Shown here piece by piece: positions 8,746 to 17,360 of a DNA stretch of 64,000 bases. A program made the translations under genes and the position numbers. The notes beneath the pieces are model-generated. The model was given only the letters and a program-made list of their open reading frames with translations, was not told the origin of the DNA and did not search any database. How positions within the stretch are numbered: the stretch's first letter is position 1; each line of letters starts with the position of its first letter. The stretch comes from Massilia sp. KIM (lineage in GTDB: Bacteria; Pseudomonadota; Gammaproteobacteria; Burkholderiales; Burkholderiaceae_D). Location of the stretch: contig NZ_MVAD01000001.1 of the NCBI RefSeq assembly GCF_002007115.1, positions 1,364,001 to 1,428,000 of the forward strand. Reading direction: 5' to 3'.

Positions 8746-9954
8746 ATGCCCAAGAACAAGCGTCCCGTGCCCCGCAAGTCGAACAACGTGAGGGAGCCGG
8801 ACACGGCGGCCCAGGCCAAGGAGCTGGCCGACCTCGCCCTCGAGATCGCCGAACGAGAGGACGCGCCAGGCTTCGACGCCGACGACGAGCGCGAGGAAGC
8901 GCTGACGGCGGCGGTGCGCAAGGCCGTGCGCAAGAAGCGCGACGCGGTGCTGTACGAGGCGATCGAGCTGGCGCGCTACACCGATCCGCTGGCCTGCCGC
9001 CTGCTGCGCGGCCGGATCGAGGAGGAGGCGGCGACCTGGCGCTTCAAGCGCGAGGACGGTCCCGAGTACGAGATCGACGCCTTCCTGGTGCCGCTGTTCG
9101 TGCGCAGCACCGGCGGACTGGTGGCGCAGGAGAGCTTCCGGGACGAGGAGGCCTTCGCCGCCCTGGCCACCAGCTTCCAGGCCGCGGGGTTGGACAGCAA
9201 GGGCGCCAAGGTGGTGCTGATCCAGCACGCCTACGACCTGGCCGAGGTCGACCACATCGCCTACTCGACCCTGCACGAGATGCTGCGCGAGGCGGCCGCC
9301 TCGCTGCTGGAGAAGAAGCTGCAGCCGGCGCCGACCATCGAGGCCAGCATCCGGGGCTGGACCGGCGAGCCGGTGGCGCCGGACGAGACGGCGATGGAGC
9401 TGCGCTTCCTGCTCGGCTTCTCGCTCAAGCGTGCCGACGACCCCTTCTACCGGGTGCCGAAGGACGAAGCCGGCAGCGACGCCTACTTCGCGCGCCGCCT
9501 GGAGCGCTACCGCGACTGGACGGTCGACGTGGCGCCCCTGGTGCGGCGCTGCCTGGCGCTCGATCCGGAGCGCCTGAGCGTGGACTTCCTCTACCAGGAC
9601 CTGTTCTACGGCGCCAAGGAGCAGGGCGTGGCCGAGCTGTCCCTGCTGGGACTGCTGTCCGAGGTGCGCCGTACCCTGGCGGCCAAGGAGCTCGAGCCCG
9701 ACCAGGTGCACGCGGCCGTGGCGCCGCTCGACATGGGCGAGCACATCGTGCTGCGCGCCAACCTCTACGCCCTGGACGGCGGCCTGCCCTGGGGCAGCGT
9801 CGAGAAGGCGGTCGACCTGGCCGCCGACCTGGGGGCGGAGGTCGACGATTTGTGCGATGCACTACTGTCCATCGGACTGGAAGGCGTCTCGGTGGCGACC
9901 GGCTTCAGCCAGGACGGTCACGCCGAAGGCGCCGAGCCCTACCAGCCTGCCTGA
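8746..9954 (+). CDS. DUF2863-type hypothetical protein
   Basis: A soluble 402-residue protein rich in Arg, Glu and Ala with no signal peptide or membrane segment. It begins with a basic stretch MPKNKRPVPRKS, followed by a charged helical region (residues about 20-70), a central part containing IDAFLVPLFVRSTGG, and an acidic C terminus. The composition, length and central segment match what I recall of DUF2863, a family largely confined to Betaproteobacteria and without known function; that assignment is from memory. It stands alone, divergent from the purine permease across 175 bases. Confidence 0.75.
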   Translation: MPKNKRPVPRKSNNVREPDTAAQAKELADLALEIAEREDAPGFDADDEREEALTAAVRKAVRKKRDAVLYEAIELARYTDPLACRLLRGRIEEEAATWRFKREDGPEYEIDAFLVPLFVRSTGGLVAQESFRDEEAFAALATSFQAAGLDSKGAKVVLIQHAYDLAEVDHIAYSTLHEMLREAAASLLEKKLQPAPTIEASIRGWTGEPVAPDETAMELRFLLGFSLKRADDPFYRVPKDEAGSDAYFARRLERYRDWTVDVAPLVRRCLALDPERLSVDFLYQDLFYGAKEQGVAELSLLGLLSEVRRTLAAKELEPDQVHAAVAPLDMGEHIVLRANLYALDGGLPWGSVEKAVDLAADLGAEVDDLCDALLSIGLEGVSVATGFSQDGHAEGAEPYQPA

Positions 9955-10041
9955 TCCATTCAGGCGCGCCACGCGCCCGCCGCCCGCCGATGTTCCGCGC
10001 GGGCCGGGCGCCGCATGCAAATATCTTCCCCAAAGCCCAGG

Positions 10042-10064
10042 AAAACCGTGACTTCCACGGTTTT
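10042..10064 (+). terminator. Rho-independent terminator after the DUF2863 gene
   Basis: AAAACCGTG, loop ACTTC, CACGGTTTT form a perfect 9-bp stem ending in four T residues, about 90 bases after the DUF2863 stop codon. Because A residues precede and T residues follow, it could work in both directions. Confidence 0.6.
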
Positions 10065-10368
10065 CGATGCGCTGCACAATCAAAAGTTTTACCGTCACCC
10101 GTAGTGGATTTTCCTGTGTAGGTGTAGGAGGCCCCCTACATGAGTCCACTCAGCAATTGTTCCCCCTAGGGGAGAGAAGGAAAAAGCGCGCAAAACACAA
10201 TTCCTGTTGGCAATGTTGCAATGCATAAATGAAAACATTAGAAAATTTGCATGTTACGATTGAGGGGTCAGGCCTTGGTTCAGCCGCTGTCGCACCGCGA
10301 GGAGAGAGAGAACCGGCCCGGTATTTTTGCCAACAACTATAGCGCCAGCAAGGCGAGAGGAAATCAAC
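10065..10368 (+). other. Long structured leader/intergenic region before the glycosyltransferase
   Basis: No gene is visible here. Several inverted repeats are: AGTGGA (10103-10108) with TCCACT (10145-10150) enclosing TGTAGG with CCTACA (10123-10128 and 10135-10140), and the palindrome CCCCTAGGGG at 10163-10172. From about 10195 to 10260 the DNA is strikingly AT-rich for this genome, which suits a promoter. These repeats may be operator sites or RNA structure for the downstream gene; the sequence alone does not decide. Confidence 0.5.
10216..10244 (+). promoter_or_regulatory. Possible sigma-70 promoter of the glycosyltransferase gene
   Basis: TTGCAA at 10216-10221 and TAGAAA at 10239-10244 are 17 bases apart, each matching four of six consensus positions, inside the only strongly AT-rich tract of the region. 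This would leave a leader of about 120 bases. Confidence 0.25.
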
Positions 10369-11547
10369 ATGCCGACCCTGATCGTGTTTTGCCACCTGCG
10401 CTGGGACTTCGTCTTCCAGCGCCCCCAACACCTGATGACCCGTCTGGCGGAACACTACCAAATCCTGTTCATCGAGGAACCGGTATACAGCGAGGGTGAG
10501 GCACACCTGCAGAAGACGGCCGTCGCGCCGAACATTACGGTGTGCCGCCCGCATACCGCGATCCGATCCCCTGGTTTCCACGACGACCAGATCCCGACCC
10601 TGCAAACCCTGCTGGGCGACCTGGTCGCGGATGACGAAGACCCGATCGTCTGGTTCTACACCCCGATGGCGCTGCCGCTGCTGCAGGGCCTGCACCCGTC
10701 CAAGGTGGTCTACGACTGCATGGACGAACTGGCCGCCTTCCGCAATGCGCCGAAGCAGCTGCTGCAGCGCGAGAACGCGCTGCTGAACATCGCCGACCTG
10801 TGCTTCACCGGCGGCCCCAGCCTGTACCAGTCCAAGCGCGAGCGCCACGACAACGCCCATTGCTTCTCGAGCAGCGTCGACGCCAAGCACTTCCGCCAGG
10901 CCCAGGACCGTTCGCTGTCGCACCCGGACCAGGAACACGTCCCGCATCCGCGCCTCGGCTTCTACGGCGTGATCGACGAGCGCTTCGACACCGAACTGGT
11001 GCGCGCGATGGCCGCCGCCCACCCGGAATGGCAGATCGTGCTGGTCGGTCCGGTCGTGAAGATCGATCCGGCCCACCTGCCGGTGGCGCCGAACATCCAC
11101 TACATGGGCCAGCGCAACTATCCGGACCTGCCGAAGTTCCTGGCCGGCTGGGACGTCTGCCTGCTGCCTTTCGCGCTCAACGAGTCGACGAAGTTCATCA
11201 GCCCGACCAAGGTGCTGGAGTACATGGCGGCCGAGCTGCCTTCGGTTTCGACCCCGATCACCGACGTCAAGGTGCCCTACGGCGACGTGGTGGCGATCGC
11301 GGAAGGCGCCGACGACTACATCGCGGCCTGCGAGCGCATGCTGGCGCTGACGGATGCCGAACGCGAGAAGATGCGCACCCGCATGCGGGAAGTCGTGGCC
11401 GGCACCTCCTGGGACAAGACCGCGGCGCGCATGCACGAGCTGATCGAGAACGTGCAGCCGGGGCACAGGGCGCTGCGCCTGAGCGGCTTCAATCCGGAGC
11501 TGGTGGCCGCCAAGGCGACGCCGCTGCCGGTCGCGAAAACGGCTTGA
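10369..11547 (+). CDS. Glycosyltransferase (GT-B, GT1/GT4-like)
   Basis: A 392-residue cytoplasmic glycosyltransferase. The N terminus LIVFCHLRWDFVFQRPQHL is a recognisable start of a GT-B group often encoded near UDP-galactopyranose mutase in surface-polysaccharide loci. The C-terminal nucleotide-sugar domain shows the segment SPTKVLEYMAAELPSV, which carries the acidic donor-binding motif. I chose ATG at 10369 because GAGAGG sits eight bases upstream; the frame extends 14 residues further without a matching site. It is a lone gene here with its own leader and terminator, so it may add a sugar to exopolysaccharide or lipopolysaccharide, but the acceptor is not inferable. Confidence 0.85.
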   Translation: MPTLIVFCHLRWDFVFQRPQHLMTRLAEHYQILFIEEPVYSEGEAHLQKTAVAPNITVCRPHTAIRSPGFHDDQIPTLQTLLGDLVADDEDPIVWFYTPMALPLLQGLHPSKVVYDCMDELAAFRNAPKQLLQRENALLNIADLCFTGGPSLYQSKRERHDNAHCFSSSVDAKHFRQAQDRSLSHPDQEHVPHPRLGFYGVIDERFDTELVRAMAAAHPEWQIVLVGPVVKIDPAHLPVAPNIHYMGQRNYPDLPKFLAGWDVCLLPFALNESTKFISPTKVLEYMAAELPSVSTPITDVKVPYGDVVAIAEGADDYIAACERMLALTDAEREKMRTRMREVVAGTSWDKTAARMHELIENVQPGHRALRLSGFNPELVAAKATPLPVAKTA

Positions 11548-11598
11548 TCCGCCTGCGACGCGGCGCCGGGCGCGAGCCCGTGCCGCGTGTGTGAACAC

Positions 11599-11625
11599 GG
11601 GCCCCCGCGAGGGGGCCCTTTGCTT
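11599..11625 (+). terminator. Rho-independent terminator of the glycosyltransferase gene
   Basis: GGGCCCCC, GNRA-type loop GCGA, GGGGGCCC make a perfect 8-bp stem followed by TTTGCTTTT, 50 bases after the stop codon. Confidence 0.85.
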
Positions 11626-11667
11626 TTGGCGGCCAGAAGGCCGATCACGGCGGCCCCCCACGCAAGG

Positions 11668-11715
11668 AAAAAAGACCGGAGGCGCCAACCCATCAATGGG
11701 TCGCCGCTCCCGGTC
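11668..11715 (-). terminator. Rho-independent terminator reading leftward
   Basis: On the minus strand GACCGGGAGCGGCG, ACCCA, loop TTGA, TGGGT, TGGCGCCTCCGGTC fold into a long stem with minor bulges, followed by six T residues. It is the natural terminator for the MscS gene or for a small RNA upstream of it. Confidence 0.7.
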
Positions 11716-11744
11716 CGGCTGTCCCCATGCGAGTAGGGGAACAC
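11716..11744 (-). repeat. Solitary 29-base element resembling a type I-E CRISPR repeat
   Basis: On the minus strand it starts GTGTTCCCC, has a 9-base centre, then GGGGACAGCCG, giving 29 bases, the exact length and both conserved ends of type I-E repeats (GTGTTCCCC...GGGGA...CCG). The inner stem is only 4 bp. There is one copy, no spacer and no cas gene in the window, so this is not an array and may be coincidence. Confidence 0.3.
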
Positions 11745-11972
11745 TGCGCACTCGTCCCGCTTCCGGTGACGATGGCATGAGTTCATGGTAGGCGTGCTTC
11801 GACCGGACTGCAATAGGACCGTTCAGACCGGTCTTGTAGGCGGACTCCGGCTCGAATGCGAAGCGACGAGCTTCAACACCGACATAGAGGCGATAGGTTC
11901 ACCTTGGCTCCGGCCCGACGTCGGCACAGCCCCGGCCTCCAGCGACTGGCGCTTCGCCCGGACGTCACCGGT

Positions 11973-13064
11973 TCAATGCCGCAGGTGGCTCGCCTGCGGC
12001 ATCGAATGGGGCAGCCAGCCGCCGGCCGGGTCGCTCGGCTCGGCCACCCGGACCACCGACAGCGGGTGGGCGAACTGGATGCGCTCGCGCTCGAAAGCTC
12101 GGTAGATCTCGAGCAGGATGGCCTGCTGGGCGTCCATGTGCAGGATGTAGTCCGGGCTCTTGAAGTGGTACACGATCTCGTAGTCCAGCGACCATTCGCC
12201 GTAGCGGAAGAAGTGGGTGCGCTCGAAGTCGACGTCGCTGCGTGCCGAGACGATCTCGCGCACCAGCTGGGGGATCAGGGCCAGCTTCTGGTCGCTGGTG
12301 CCGTAGGCCACGCGCAGCACGAAGGCCACGCGCCGCGACTGCATGCGCTTGTGGTTGTGGATGCGGCTCTTGAGCAGGTCGCCGTTCGAGAACACGATCT
12401 GCTCGCCGCCCAGGCCGCGCAGGCGGGTGGTCTTCAGGCCGATGTACTCGACCGCCCCAAGGGCGTCGCCGACGATGATGAAGTCGCCGATCTCGAAGGG
12501 TTTGTCGAGCATGATCGAGAGCGAGGCGAACAGGTCGCCCAGGATGTTCTGGGTCGCCAGCGCGACCGCGATGCCGCCGATCCCCAGGCTGGCCACCAGG
12601 GTGGTGATGTTGAAGCCGAAATTATCCAGCAACATCAGGAAGGCGACCGTCCACACCAGCAGGCGCAACATGAAGAAGAGGATGGTGGCCGAGGCCTTGC
12701 GGGCGCCGTCGCCCTGGGTCAGGAGCTGGGAGCGCCAGGCGCGCACCCCGGTGTCGCCCCAGATCCCGAGCTGCAGCAGCAGGGCGCCCACGGCCACCCG
12801 CGAAATCACCAGGCTGTAGCGGTCCGGCAGCACCACGAACAGGCTGCCCAGGTAGACGCCGATCGCCAGCAGGAACACCAGGTAGGTCTTGGCCAGCATC
12901 TTGGTGACGAAGTCGTCGAGCCGGGTGGCGGTGCGCTGCGACAGCGCGTGCATCCGGCGCAGCGCGAAGGCGCGGATGAACATCATCGCCGCCGTGCTCC
13001 CGATCGCGACTCCCAAGGCGATCAGCCAGTCTTCCACAGCATTTCCTGCAAACACCAAATCCAT
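11973..13064 (-). CDS. MscS-family mechanosensitive ion channel
   Basis: A 363-residue inner-membrane channel protein, distinct from but related to the one at 1011-2144. It has several N-terminal helices, the pore helix region (LVASLGIGGIAVALATQNI), and the beta domain with DKPFEIGDF and VEYIGLKTTRLR. It should relieve turgor on hypo-osmotic shock. ATG at 13064 is supported by AGAGGAG seven bases upstream; longer in-frame starts lack a site and give a non-membrane N terminus. It is transcribed divergently from the Nudix gene. Confidence 0.92.
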   Translation of the reverse strand: MDLVFAGNAVEDWLIALGVAIGSTAAMMFIRAFALRRMHALSQRTATRLDDFVTKMLAKTYLVFLLAIGVYLGSLFVVLPDRYSLVISRVAVGALLLQLGIWGDTGVRAWRSQLLTQGDGARKASATILFFMLRLLVWTVAFLMLLDNFGFNITTLVASLGIGGIAVALATQNILGDLFASLSIMLDKPFEIGDFIIVGDALGAVEYIGLKTTRLRGLGGEQIVFSNGDLLKSRIHNHKRMQSRRVAFVLRVAYGTSDQKLALIPQLVREIVSARSDVDFERTHFFRYGEWSLDYEIVYHFKSPDYILHMDAQQAILLEIYRAFERERIQFAHPLSVVRVAEPSDPAGGWLPHSMPQASHLRH

Positions 13065-13194
13065 GCGAGACTCCTCTTGCAAGCAAACCGGACAAGCCTC
13101 CAGTGTGGGGGCCGGCGGCATCCGGGCGCGCACAATTGACAGTCGCCTTATACCGCCGATACATTGAACTTTTCCATCGTGCAGGCTTTTCGGA

Positions 13195-13620
13195 ATGGGC
13201 AAATTCTCGGTTTCATGCGGTACCCTGGTCGTCAACCCGCGCGGCGAGCTGCTGCTATGCCACGTGACCGACACCCCGAAGTGGGACATCCCGAAGGGCT
13301 TGCGCGATCCCGGCGAGACCGAGCTGGAAGCGGCCATGCGCGAACTGCGTGAGGAAGCGGGGCTGGAATTCGCCGCCGGCGCCTTCCGCGACCTCGGCCC
13401 CTTCGACTACCGGCGCGACAAGCGGCTGCACCTGTTCATGGTGGAGAGCGGACCCGGGCTCGACAGCCTGGAGCGGCTGCACTGCACCAGCTTCTTTCCG
13501 CACCACGCGACCGGCGCGCCGACGCCGGAAATGGATGGCTACCGCTGGGCGGCGCGCAAGGACTTGCGCGCCCTGTGCTGGCCGCGCATGGGCGAGGTGC
13601 TGATGGGGATCGCCTGGTAG
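13195..13620 (+). CDS. Nudix hydrolase
   Basis: A 141-residue enzyme with the Nudix box GLRDPGETELEAAMRELREE-AGL at residues about 35-57, which binds Mg2+ and cleaves nucleoside diphosphates linked to another group. N-terminal SCGTLVVNPRGELLLCHV is the usual first beta strands. The size suits a house-cleaning pyrophosphatase for oxidised or dinucleotide substrates. The ATG has only a weak GGA upstream. It lies 130 bases from the divergent MscS gene and converges with the histidine kinase gene. Confidence 0.9.
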   Translation: MGKFSVSCGTLVVNPRGELLLCHVTDTPKWDIPKGLRDPGETELEAAMRELREEAGLEFAAGAFRDLGPFDYRRDKRLHLFMVESGPGLDSLERLHCTSFFPHHATGAPTPEMDGYRWAARKDLRALCWPRMGEVLMGIAW

Positions 13621-13672
13621 CGCTGAATGCCGGCAGTCCGGGCGGCGCGACTTCCTTGCGCCGGACGGGCCC

Positions 13673-16000
13673 CTACACCCGCGCCAGCACTTCCTGGATC
13701 GCGTCCAGGGTCGCGGGCTTGGTCAGGTGCATGTCGAACCCGGCCTGCGCCGTGCGTGTGCGGTCGGCTTCGGCGCCCCAGCCGGTGAGCGCCACCAGTT
13801 TGAGTCCCGCGTAGCGCGGGTCGGCGCGGATCGCGGCCGCCACCTCGTAGCCCGACAGGCCAGGCATGCCGAGGTCGAGGAACACCACCTGGGGCTGTAG
13901 TCCCGGCAGCATGCGCAGGGCCTGGTGGCCGTCGTTGGCCACCGGCGCGCTGTGGCCCAGCAGGTTGAGCAGGGCGGACAGGGTCTCGGCGGCGTCGCGG
14001 TTGTCGTCCACCACCAGCACGGTGAGGCCGCGTCCTTCCACCGCGGCGGCGTCGGCCGGCGCAGCGGGCGCCTCCGGCGCCGTGCCTGCCGCGCCGATCG
14101 GCAGGCGCACGGTGAACACGCTGCCGGCCTTGGTGCCGGCGCTGGCCGCCGTGACGCTGCCGCCGTGCAGTTCGACCAGGCTGCGCACCAGCGACAGCCC
14201 GATCCCCAGCCCGCCAGCCCCGCCACCCGGGTGCTGGCCCTGGCCGACCTGGGTGAACATCTGGAACACGTCCTCCAGCTTGTCCGGCGGGATGCCGATG
14301 CCGTTGTCCGATACGGCGATCACCGCCTGGGCGCCGTCGCGCTCCGCCGCCAGCACGATCTTGCCGCCGCGCGGCGTGTAGCGGGCGGCGTTGTTGAGCA
14401 GGTTGCTGACCACCTGGGTCAGGCGGGTGGGGTCGGCTTCCAGCAGCAGCGGCTCGCCCGGCAGGCGCAGGTCGAGGTGGTGGCGCGCCGCCTCGATCTG
14501 GGGCATGCTGGTCTCGACCGCCGACTGCAGCACGGCGGCCAGGTCGATGCGCTCGCGCTTGAGCTGGATCTGGCCGCGCGTGATCCGGGCCACGTCCAGC
14601 AGGTCGTCGACCAGGTGCACCAGGTGTCCGAGCTGACGCTCCATGATCTCGTGCACCCGCGCCACCGCCTGGGCGTCGTCCGGCGCGCGCCGGATCAGCT
14701 GCAGGCCGCTGCGGATCGGGGCCAGCGGATTGCGCAGCTCGTGGGCCAGGGTGGCCAGGAATTCGGTCTTGAGCCGGTTGGCTTCCGCCAGGTCGGCCGC
14801 CATCTTGCGCAGCGCCTCCTCGGAGCGGCGGCGGTCGGTGATGTCGGTGAACATGATCGCCACGCGCCGCGCTTCGGGCGGGTCGACCCGCGCCGCGTAC
14901 ACGTCGTACCAACGCCCCAGCTCGGCCACCTCGTTCACGAAACGCACCGGCTCGCCGGTCGCGGCGACCCGCCCATAGGTGTCGAACCAGTGTTGCTCGA
15001 GGCGCGGCACCAACTGGCGCGCGGTGCGGCCGACCACGTCGTGCAGGCCGGTGTGCTTGGTGAAGGCCGGATTGGCCTCGAGGAAGCGGTAGTCGCAGGG
15101 CTGGCCGGCGCTGTCGTAGAGGATCTCGGCCACGCACAAGCCCTCGTCGATCGAGTCGAACAGGGTGCGGTAGCGCTCCTCGGTCTGGCGCAGCTGCTGC
15201 TCGGCCTCGAACTGGCGGGTGGCGTCGATCACCACACCGCGCAGGCGCGCCGGATCGCCGCCCGGGTCGCGCTCGACCTGGCCGCGCGCGATCGCCCAGC
15301 GCCAGCCGCCCCCGGGCTGGCGGATGCGGAAGGTGGCGTGGTAGGCGCGGCCTGCCGCGGCCTGGGCCAGGTTGGCCTGGACGGTGGCCATGTCGTCCGG
15401 GTGCACGGCGGCCAGGTAGGCGGCGATCGGGGCGCCGTCGGCGCGCTGCGGGGCGACGCCGAACAGGGTCGCCATGCGCGCGTCGGCGCTCACGCGGTCG
15501 CTACGGATCTCCCAGGTGAACACGGCCAGTTCGGCGGCCGAGATGGTTGCCTCCAGGCGCGCGCGCGCGTCCATCAGGGCGCTCTCGGCGCGCTGGCGCT
15601 CGGTCAGGCTGTGGAAGGCGTCGATGTAGAAACGCGCCTTGGCGCGCAGGATGGCGGCCGACAGCGGCGCATGCAGCACGGCGATGGCGCCGGCCTCGTA
15701 CAAGGCCTCGATGGACATCAGGGCCGGCTGCGGCAGGCCGAGGGCGATGATCGGCGTGTGCATCGAGCGCCGCCCGGCGCGCAAGCGGCGCACCGTCTCG
15801 AGCAGCAGGGCGCTGTCGCCGCACCAGCCGGCCAGGATCAGCGCGAAATCGTGCTCGCGCGCCTGGGCCAGCGCCGCTTCCAGGGTCTCGACGCGGAGGA
15901 CCGCCTGGCCGAGCTCCTCCGACACCTGGCCCACCACCGGATCGATCTCGGGCAGGTTACAGACGAAGAGGACGGTTGGACGCGGGCTGGACAGGCTCAT
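13673..16000 (-). CDS. Hybrid sensor histidine kinase with PAS domains and C-terminal receiver
   Basis: About 775 residues. An N-terminal receiver-like domain (about 8-120) lacks the normal acidic phosphorylation pocket and looks degenerate. Two PAS domains follow (about 150-265 and 275-390), then HisKA with His420 in LAHELRNPLAP, an HATPase domain with DNGIGIP near 565 and GLGIGLSLV, and a C-terminal receiver with VLVVDDN, phospho-acceptor Asp709 in FLDLGMPG and Lys761. No membrane segment is seen, so it senses a cytoplasmic cue. An alternative ATG at 16027 adds nine residues; neither has a strong ribosome site. No response regulator gene is adjacent, so the partner is elsewhere. Confidence 0.9.
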   Translation of the reverse strand: MSLSSPRPTVLFVCNLPEIDPVVGQVSEELGQAVLRVETLEAALAQAREHDFALILAGWCGDSALLLETVRRLRAGRRSMHTPIIALGLPQPALMSIEALYEAGAIAVLHAPLSAAILRAKARFYIDAFHSLTERQRAESALMDARARLEATISAAELAVFTWEIRSDRVSADARMATLFGVAPQRADGAPIAAYLAAVHPDDMATVQANLAQAAAGRAYHATFRIRQPGGGWRWAIARGQVERDPGGDPARLRGVVIDATRQFEAEQQLRQTEERYRTLFDSIDEGLCVAEILYDSAGQPCDYRFLEANPAFTKHTGLHDVVGRTARQLVPRLEQHWFDTYGRVAATGEPVRFVNEVAELGRWYDVYAARVDPPEARRVAIMFTDITDRRRSEEALRKMAADLAEANRLKTEFLATLAHELRNPLAPIRSGLQLIRRAPDDAQAVARVHEIMERQLGHLVHLVDDLLDVARITRGQIQLKRERIDLAAVLQSAVETSMPQIEAARHHLDLRLPGEPLLLEADPTRLTQVVSNLLNNAARYTPRGGKIVLAAERDGAQAVIAVSDNGIGIPPDKLEDVFQMFTQVGQGQHPGGGAGGLGIGLSLVRSLVELHGGSVTAASAGTKAGSVFTVRLPIGAAGTAPEAPAAPADAAAVEGRGLTVLVVDDNRDAAETLSALLNLLGHSAPVANDGHQALRMLPGLQPQVVFLDLGMPGLSGYEVAAAIRADPRYAGLKLVALTGWGAEADRTRTAQAGFDMHLTKPATLDAIQEVLARV

Positions 16001-16185
16001 GACTTCGTGGCGCGCAAGGATTGCCAATGCGCCATACTTGTGGACTCCGTGACAATCTATGCGTGCCCCCTCTGGCTGTCAACGTCTTATTTTCGCCATT
16101 CATGACTGTGTGGCATCGCTATGTGGAAACGCCGGCGCTATATTGCGCTCCAGGTAAAACGCTCACACCAGGAGGAGATCAGATC

Positions 16186-17016
16186 ATGGATGCACCCACC
16201 GTTGAACAAGTCGACGTCGCCGACATCATGCGCGGACTCTATGGCGACGGCATCATTGCCTGCCGCGGCGCCTTCGAGCGCGCCTGGGTCGAGCGCCTGG
16301 GCAGCGACATCGCCGGCCTGTTCGACGCCGCCCTCAAGCGCCCCGGCGGCGCGCTCGAGCGCGGCCCCAACCGCTATTACGTCGAGGTCCACCCGGAAAG
16401 CATCAGCGGCTTCGTCGACCTGGTGAGCCACCCCTGGGTGGTGGCGGTCTGCCGCGCCGTGCTGGGGCCGGACTACCGGATCGTCGAGATCGGCTTCGAC
16501 GTCCCGGGCCCGGGCGCCATGCACCAGCCCTGGCACCGCGACTTCGCGGCGCCGCCTGAGACCACGGCCGGCCGGCGTCTCAGTTCGCTCGCCTTCAACA
16601 TCACCACGGTCGACGTGGACGAGGAGATGGGACCCTTCGAGATCGCACCGGGCACCCAGTGGGACACCTGGCAAGGCGACCCGATGTTCCCGCCGAAGGA
16701 GTTGTACGCCCGCTACGAGGAAAAGCGCCAGCGAAAGCTGCCGCGCATGGGCGACATCTCGGCCCGTTCGGCGCTGACCATCCACCGCGGCACCGCCAAC
16801 GTCTCGAACCGTTCGCGCCCGGTGCTGGTGCTCGGGGCCGACGCGCCCGACGCCACCAATGCGGTGAAGCACGACCTGCAGGTCTCGCGCGCCTTCTACG
16901 AGAGCCTGGCGCCGGACGTGGCGCGCCACCTGAATTGCCGCGTGGTCGAGCGGCTCGAGCCGATCCAGCAGGCCCATACGATCGACGGGCTCCTGATGGG
17001 CGTCACGATGGGCTGA
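16186..17016 (+). CDS. PhyH-family (phytanoyl-CoA dioxygenase-like) non-heme iron oxygenase
   Basis: A 276-residue protein of the Fe(II)/2-oxoglutarate oxygenase superfamily, PhyH branch. The iron ligands are probably the His and Asp of HRD in PWHRDF near residue 120 and the distal His in TIHRGTANVSNRSRPV near 210, whose Arg would bind 2-oxoglutarate. It hydroxylates a small molecule or tailoring intermediate in the cytoplasm; the substrate is unknown. The start is set by AGGAGGAG upstream of ATG. It is a single gene ending in a hairpin that overlaps its stop. Confidence 0.85.
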   Translation: MDAPTVEQVDVADIMRGLYGDGIIACRGAFERAWVERLGSDIAGLFDAALKRPGGALERGPNRYYVEVHPESISGFVDLVSHPWVVAVCRAVLGPDYRIVEIGFDVPGPGAMHQPWHRDFAAPPETTAGRRLSSLAFNITTVDVDEEMGPFEIAPGTQWDTWQGDPMFPPKELYARYEEKRQRKLPRMGDISARSALTIHRGTANVSNRSRPVLVLGADAPDATNAVKHDLQVSRAFYESLAPDVARHLNCRVVERLEPIQQAHTIDGLLMGVTMG

Positions 17017-17030
17017 TCGCCGATCAGCCC
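17010..17030 (+). terminator. Hairpin over the stop codon of the PhyH gene
   Basis: GGGCTGAT, CGCCG, ATCAGCCC gives a perfect 8-bp stem containing the TGA stop. There is no T run after it (CTTGCG), so intrinsic termination would be weak; it may instead protect the 3' end. Confidence 0.45.
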
Positions 17031-17049
17031 TTGCGCCCGGTGCTTGCGC

Positions 17050-17295
17050 TCAGTCCTCCTTGTCGGGGACCGGCTGGGCGGGCACCGGGGTCTTGAGGGC
17101 GTCGGGGACGGCGTCGGCAATGCCGTTGGAAGGCATCTGGCCGACCCGGCGCGCTTCGTCGGAGTGCTGGTCGAGGCTGACTTCTTCCGCGACGTCGAAG
17201 CGGCCGTCCTCCGCGCCGCCTTCGCCGGGAAGCAGGTTCTCTGAGCGCTGGTCCTGGCCGCCGGCGGCCGGGCTTGCTTTGTTGGTGCCGGTCAT
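17050..17295 (-). CDS. Small acidic, probably disordered hypothetical protein
   Basis: 81 residues starting MTGTNKASPAAGGQDQ, rich in Gly, Asp, Glu, Pro and Ala, with no hydrophobic core or signal peptide. The ATG is preceded by AGGAGA at the right distance, and the codon use matches neighbours, so it is probably translated. Function unknown; such short disordered proteins are common near stress genes in this group of bacteria. It lies downstream of the DUF5985-like operon on the same strand, 65 bases after it. Confidence 0.55.
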   Translation of the reverse strand: MTGTNKASPAAGGQDQRSENLLPGEGGAEDGRFDVAEEVSLDQHSDEARRVGQMPSNGIADAVPDALKTPVPAQPVPDKED

Positions 17296-17360
17296 GGTGT
17301 TCTCCTGGGTCGTTTGGGCTTGACCGATTATGGCCCAGGCCCTTCCACGGCGGGCGCACG

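Larger units (their letters stand above)
11626..11972. other. Gene-free stretch between the glycosyltransferase and MscS genes
   Basis: No convincing reading frame. It contains a minus-strand terminator (11668-11715) and, directly beside it, a sequence resembling a single type I-E CRISPR repeat (11716-11744). The MscS gene that reads into this region stops at 11973, so its terminator would lie about 260 bases downstream, unusually far; the space could hold a 3' UTR or a small RNA on the minus strand. Confidence 0.5.

Noticed and set aside
10201..10225. Sigma-54 promoter (TTGGCAATGTTGCA)
   Set aside because: GG and GC are seven bases apart instead of ten, so it does not fit the -24/-12 spacing.
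11716..11744. CRISPR array
   Set aside because: Only a single repeat-like copy with no spacer and no cas gene; listed as a solitary repeat-like element instead.
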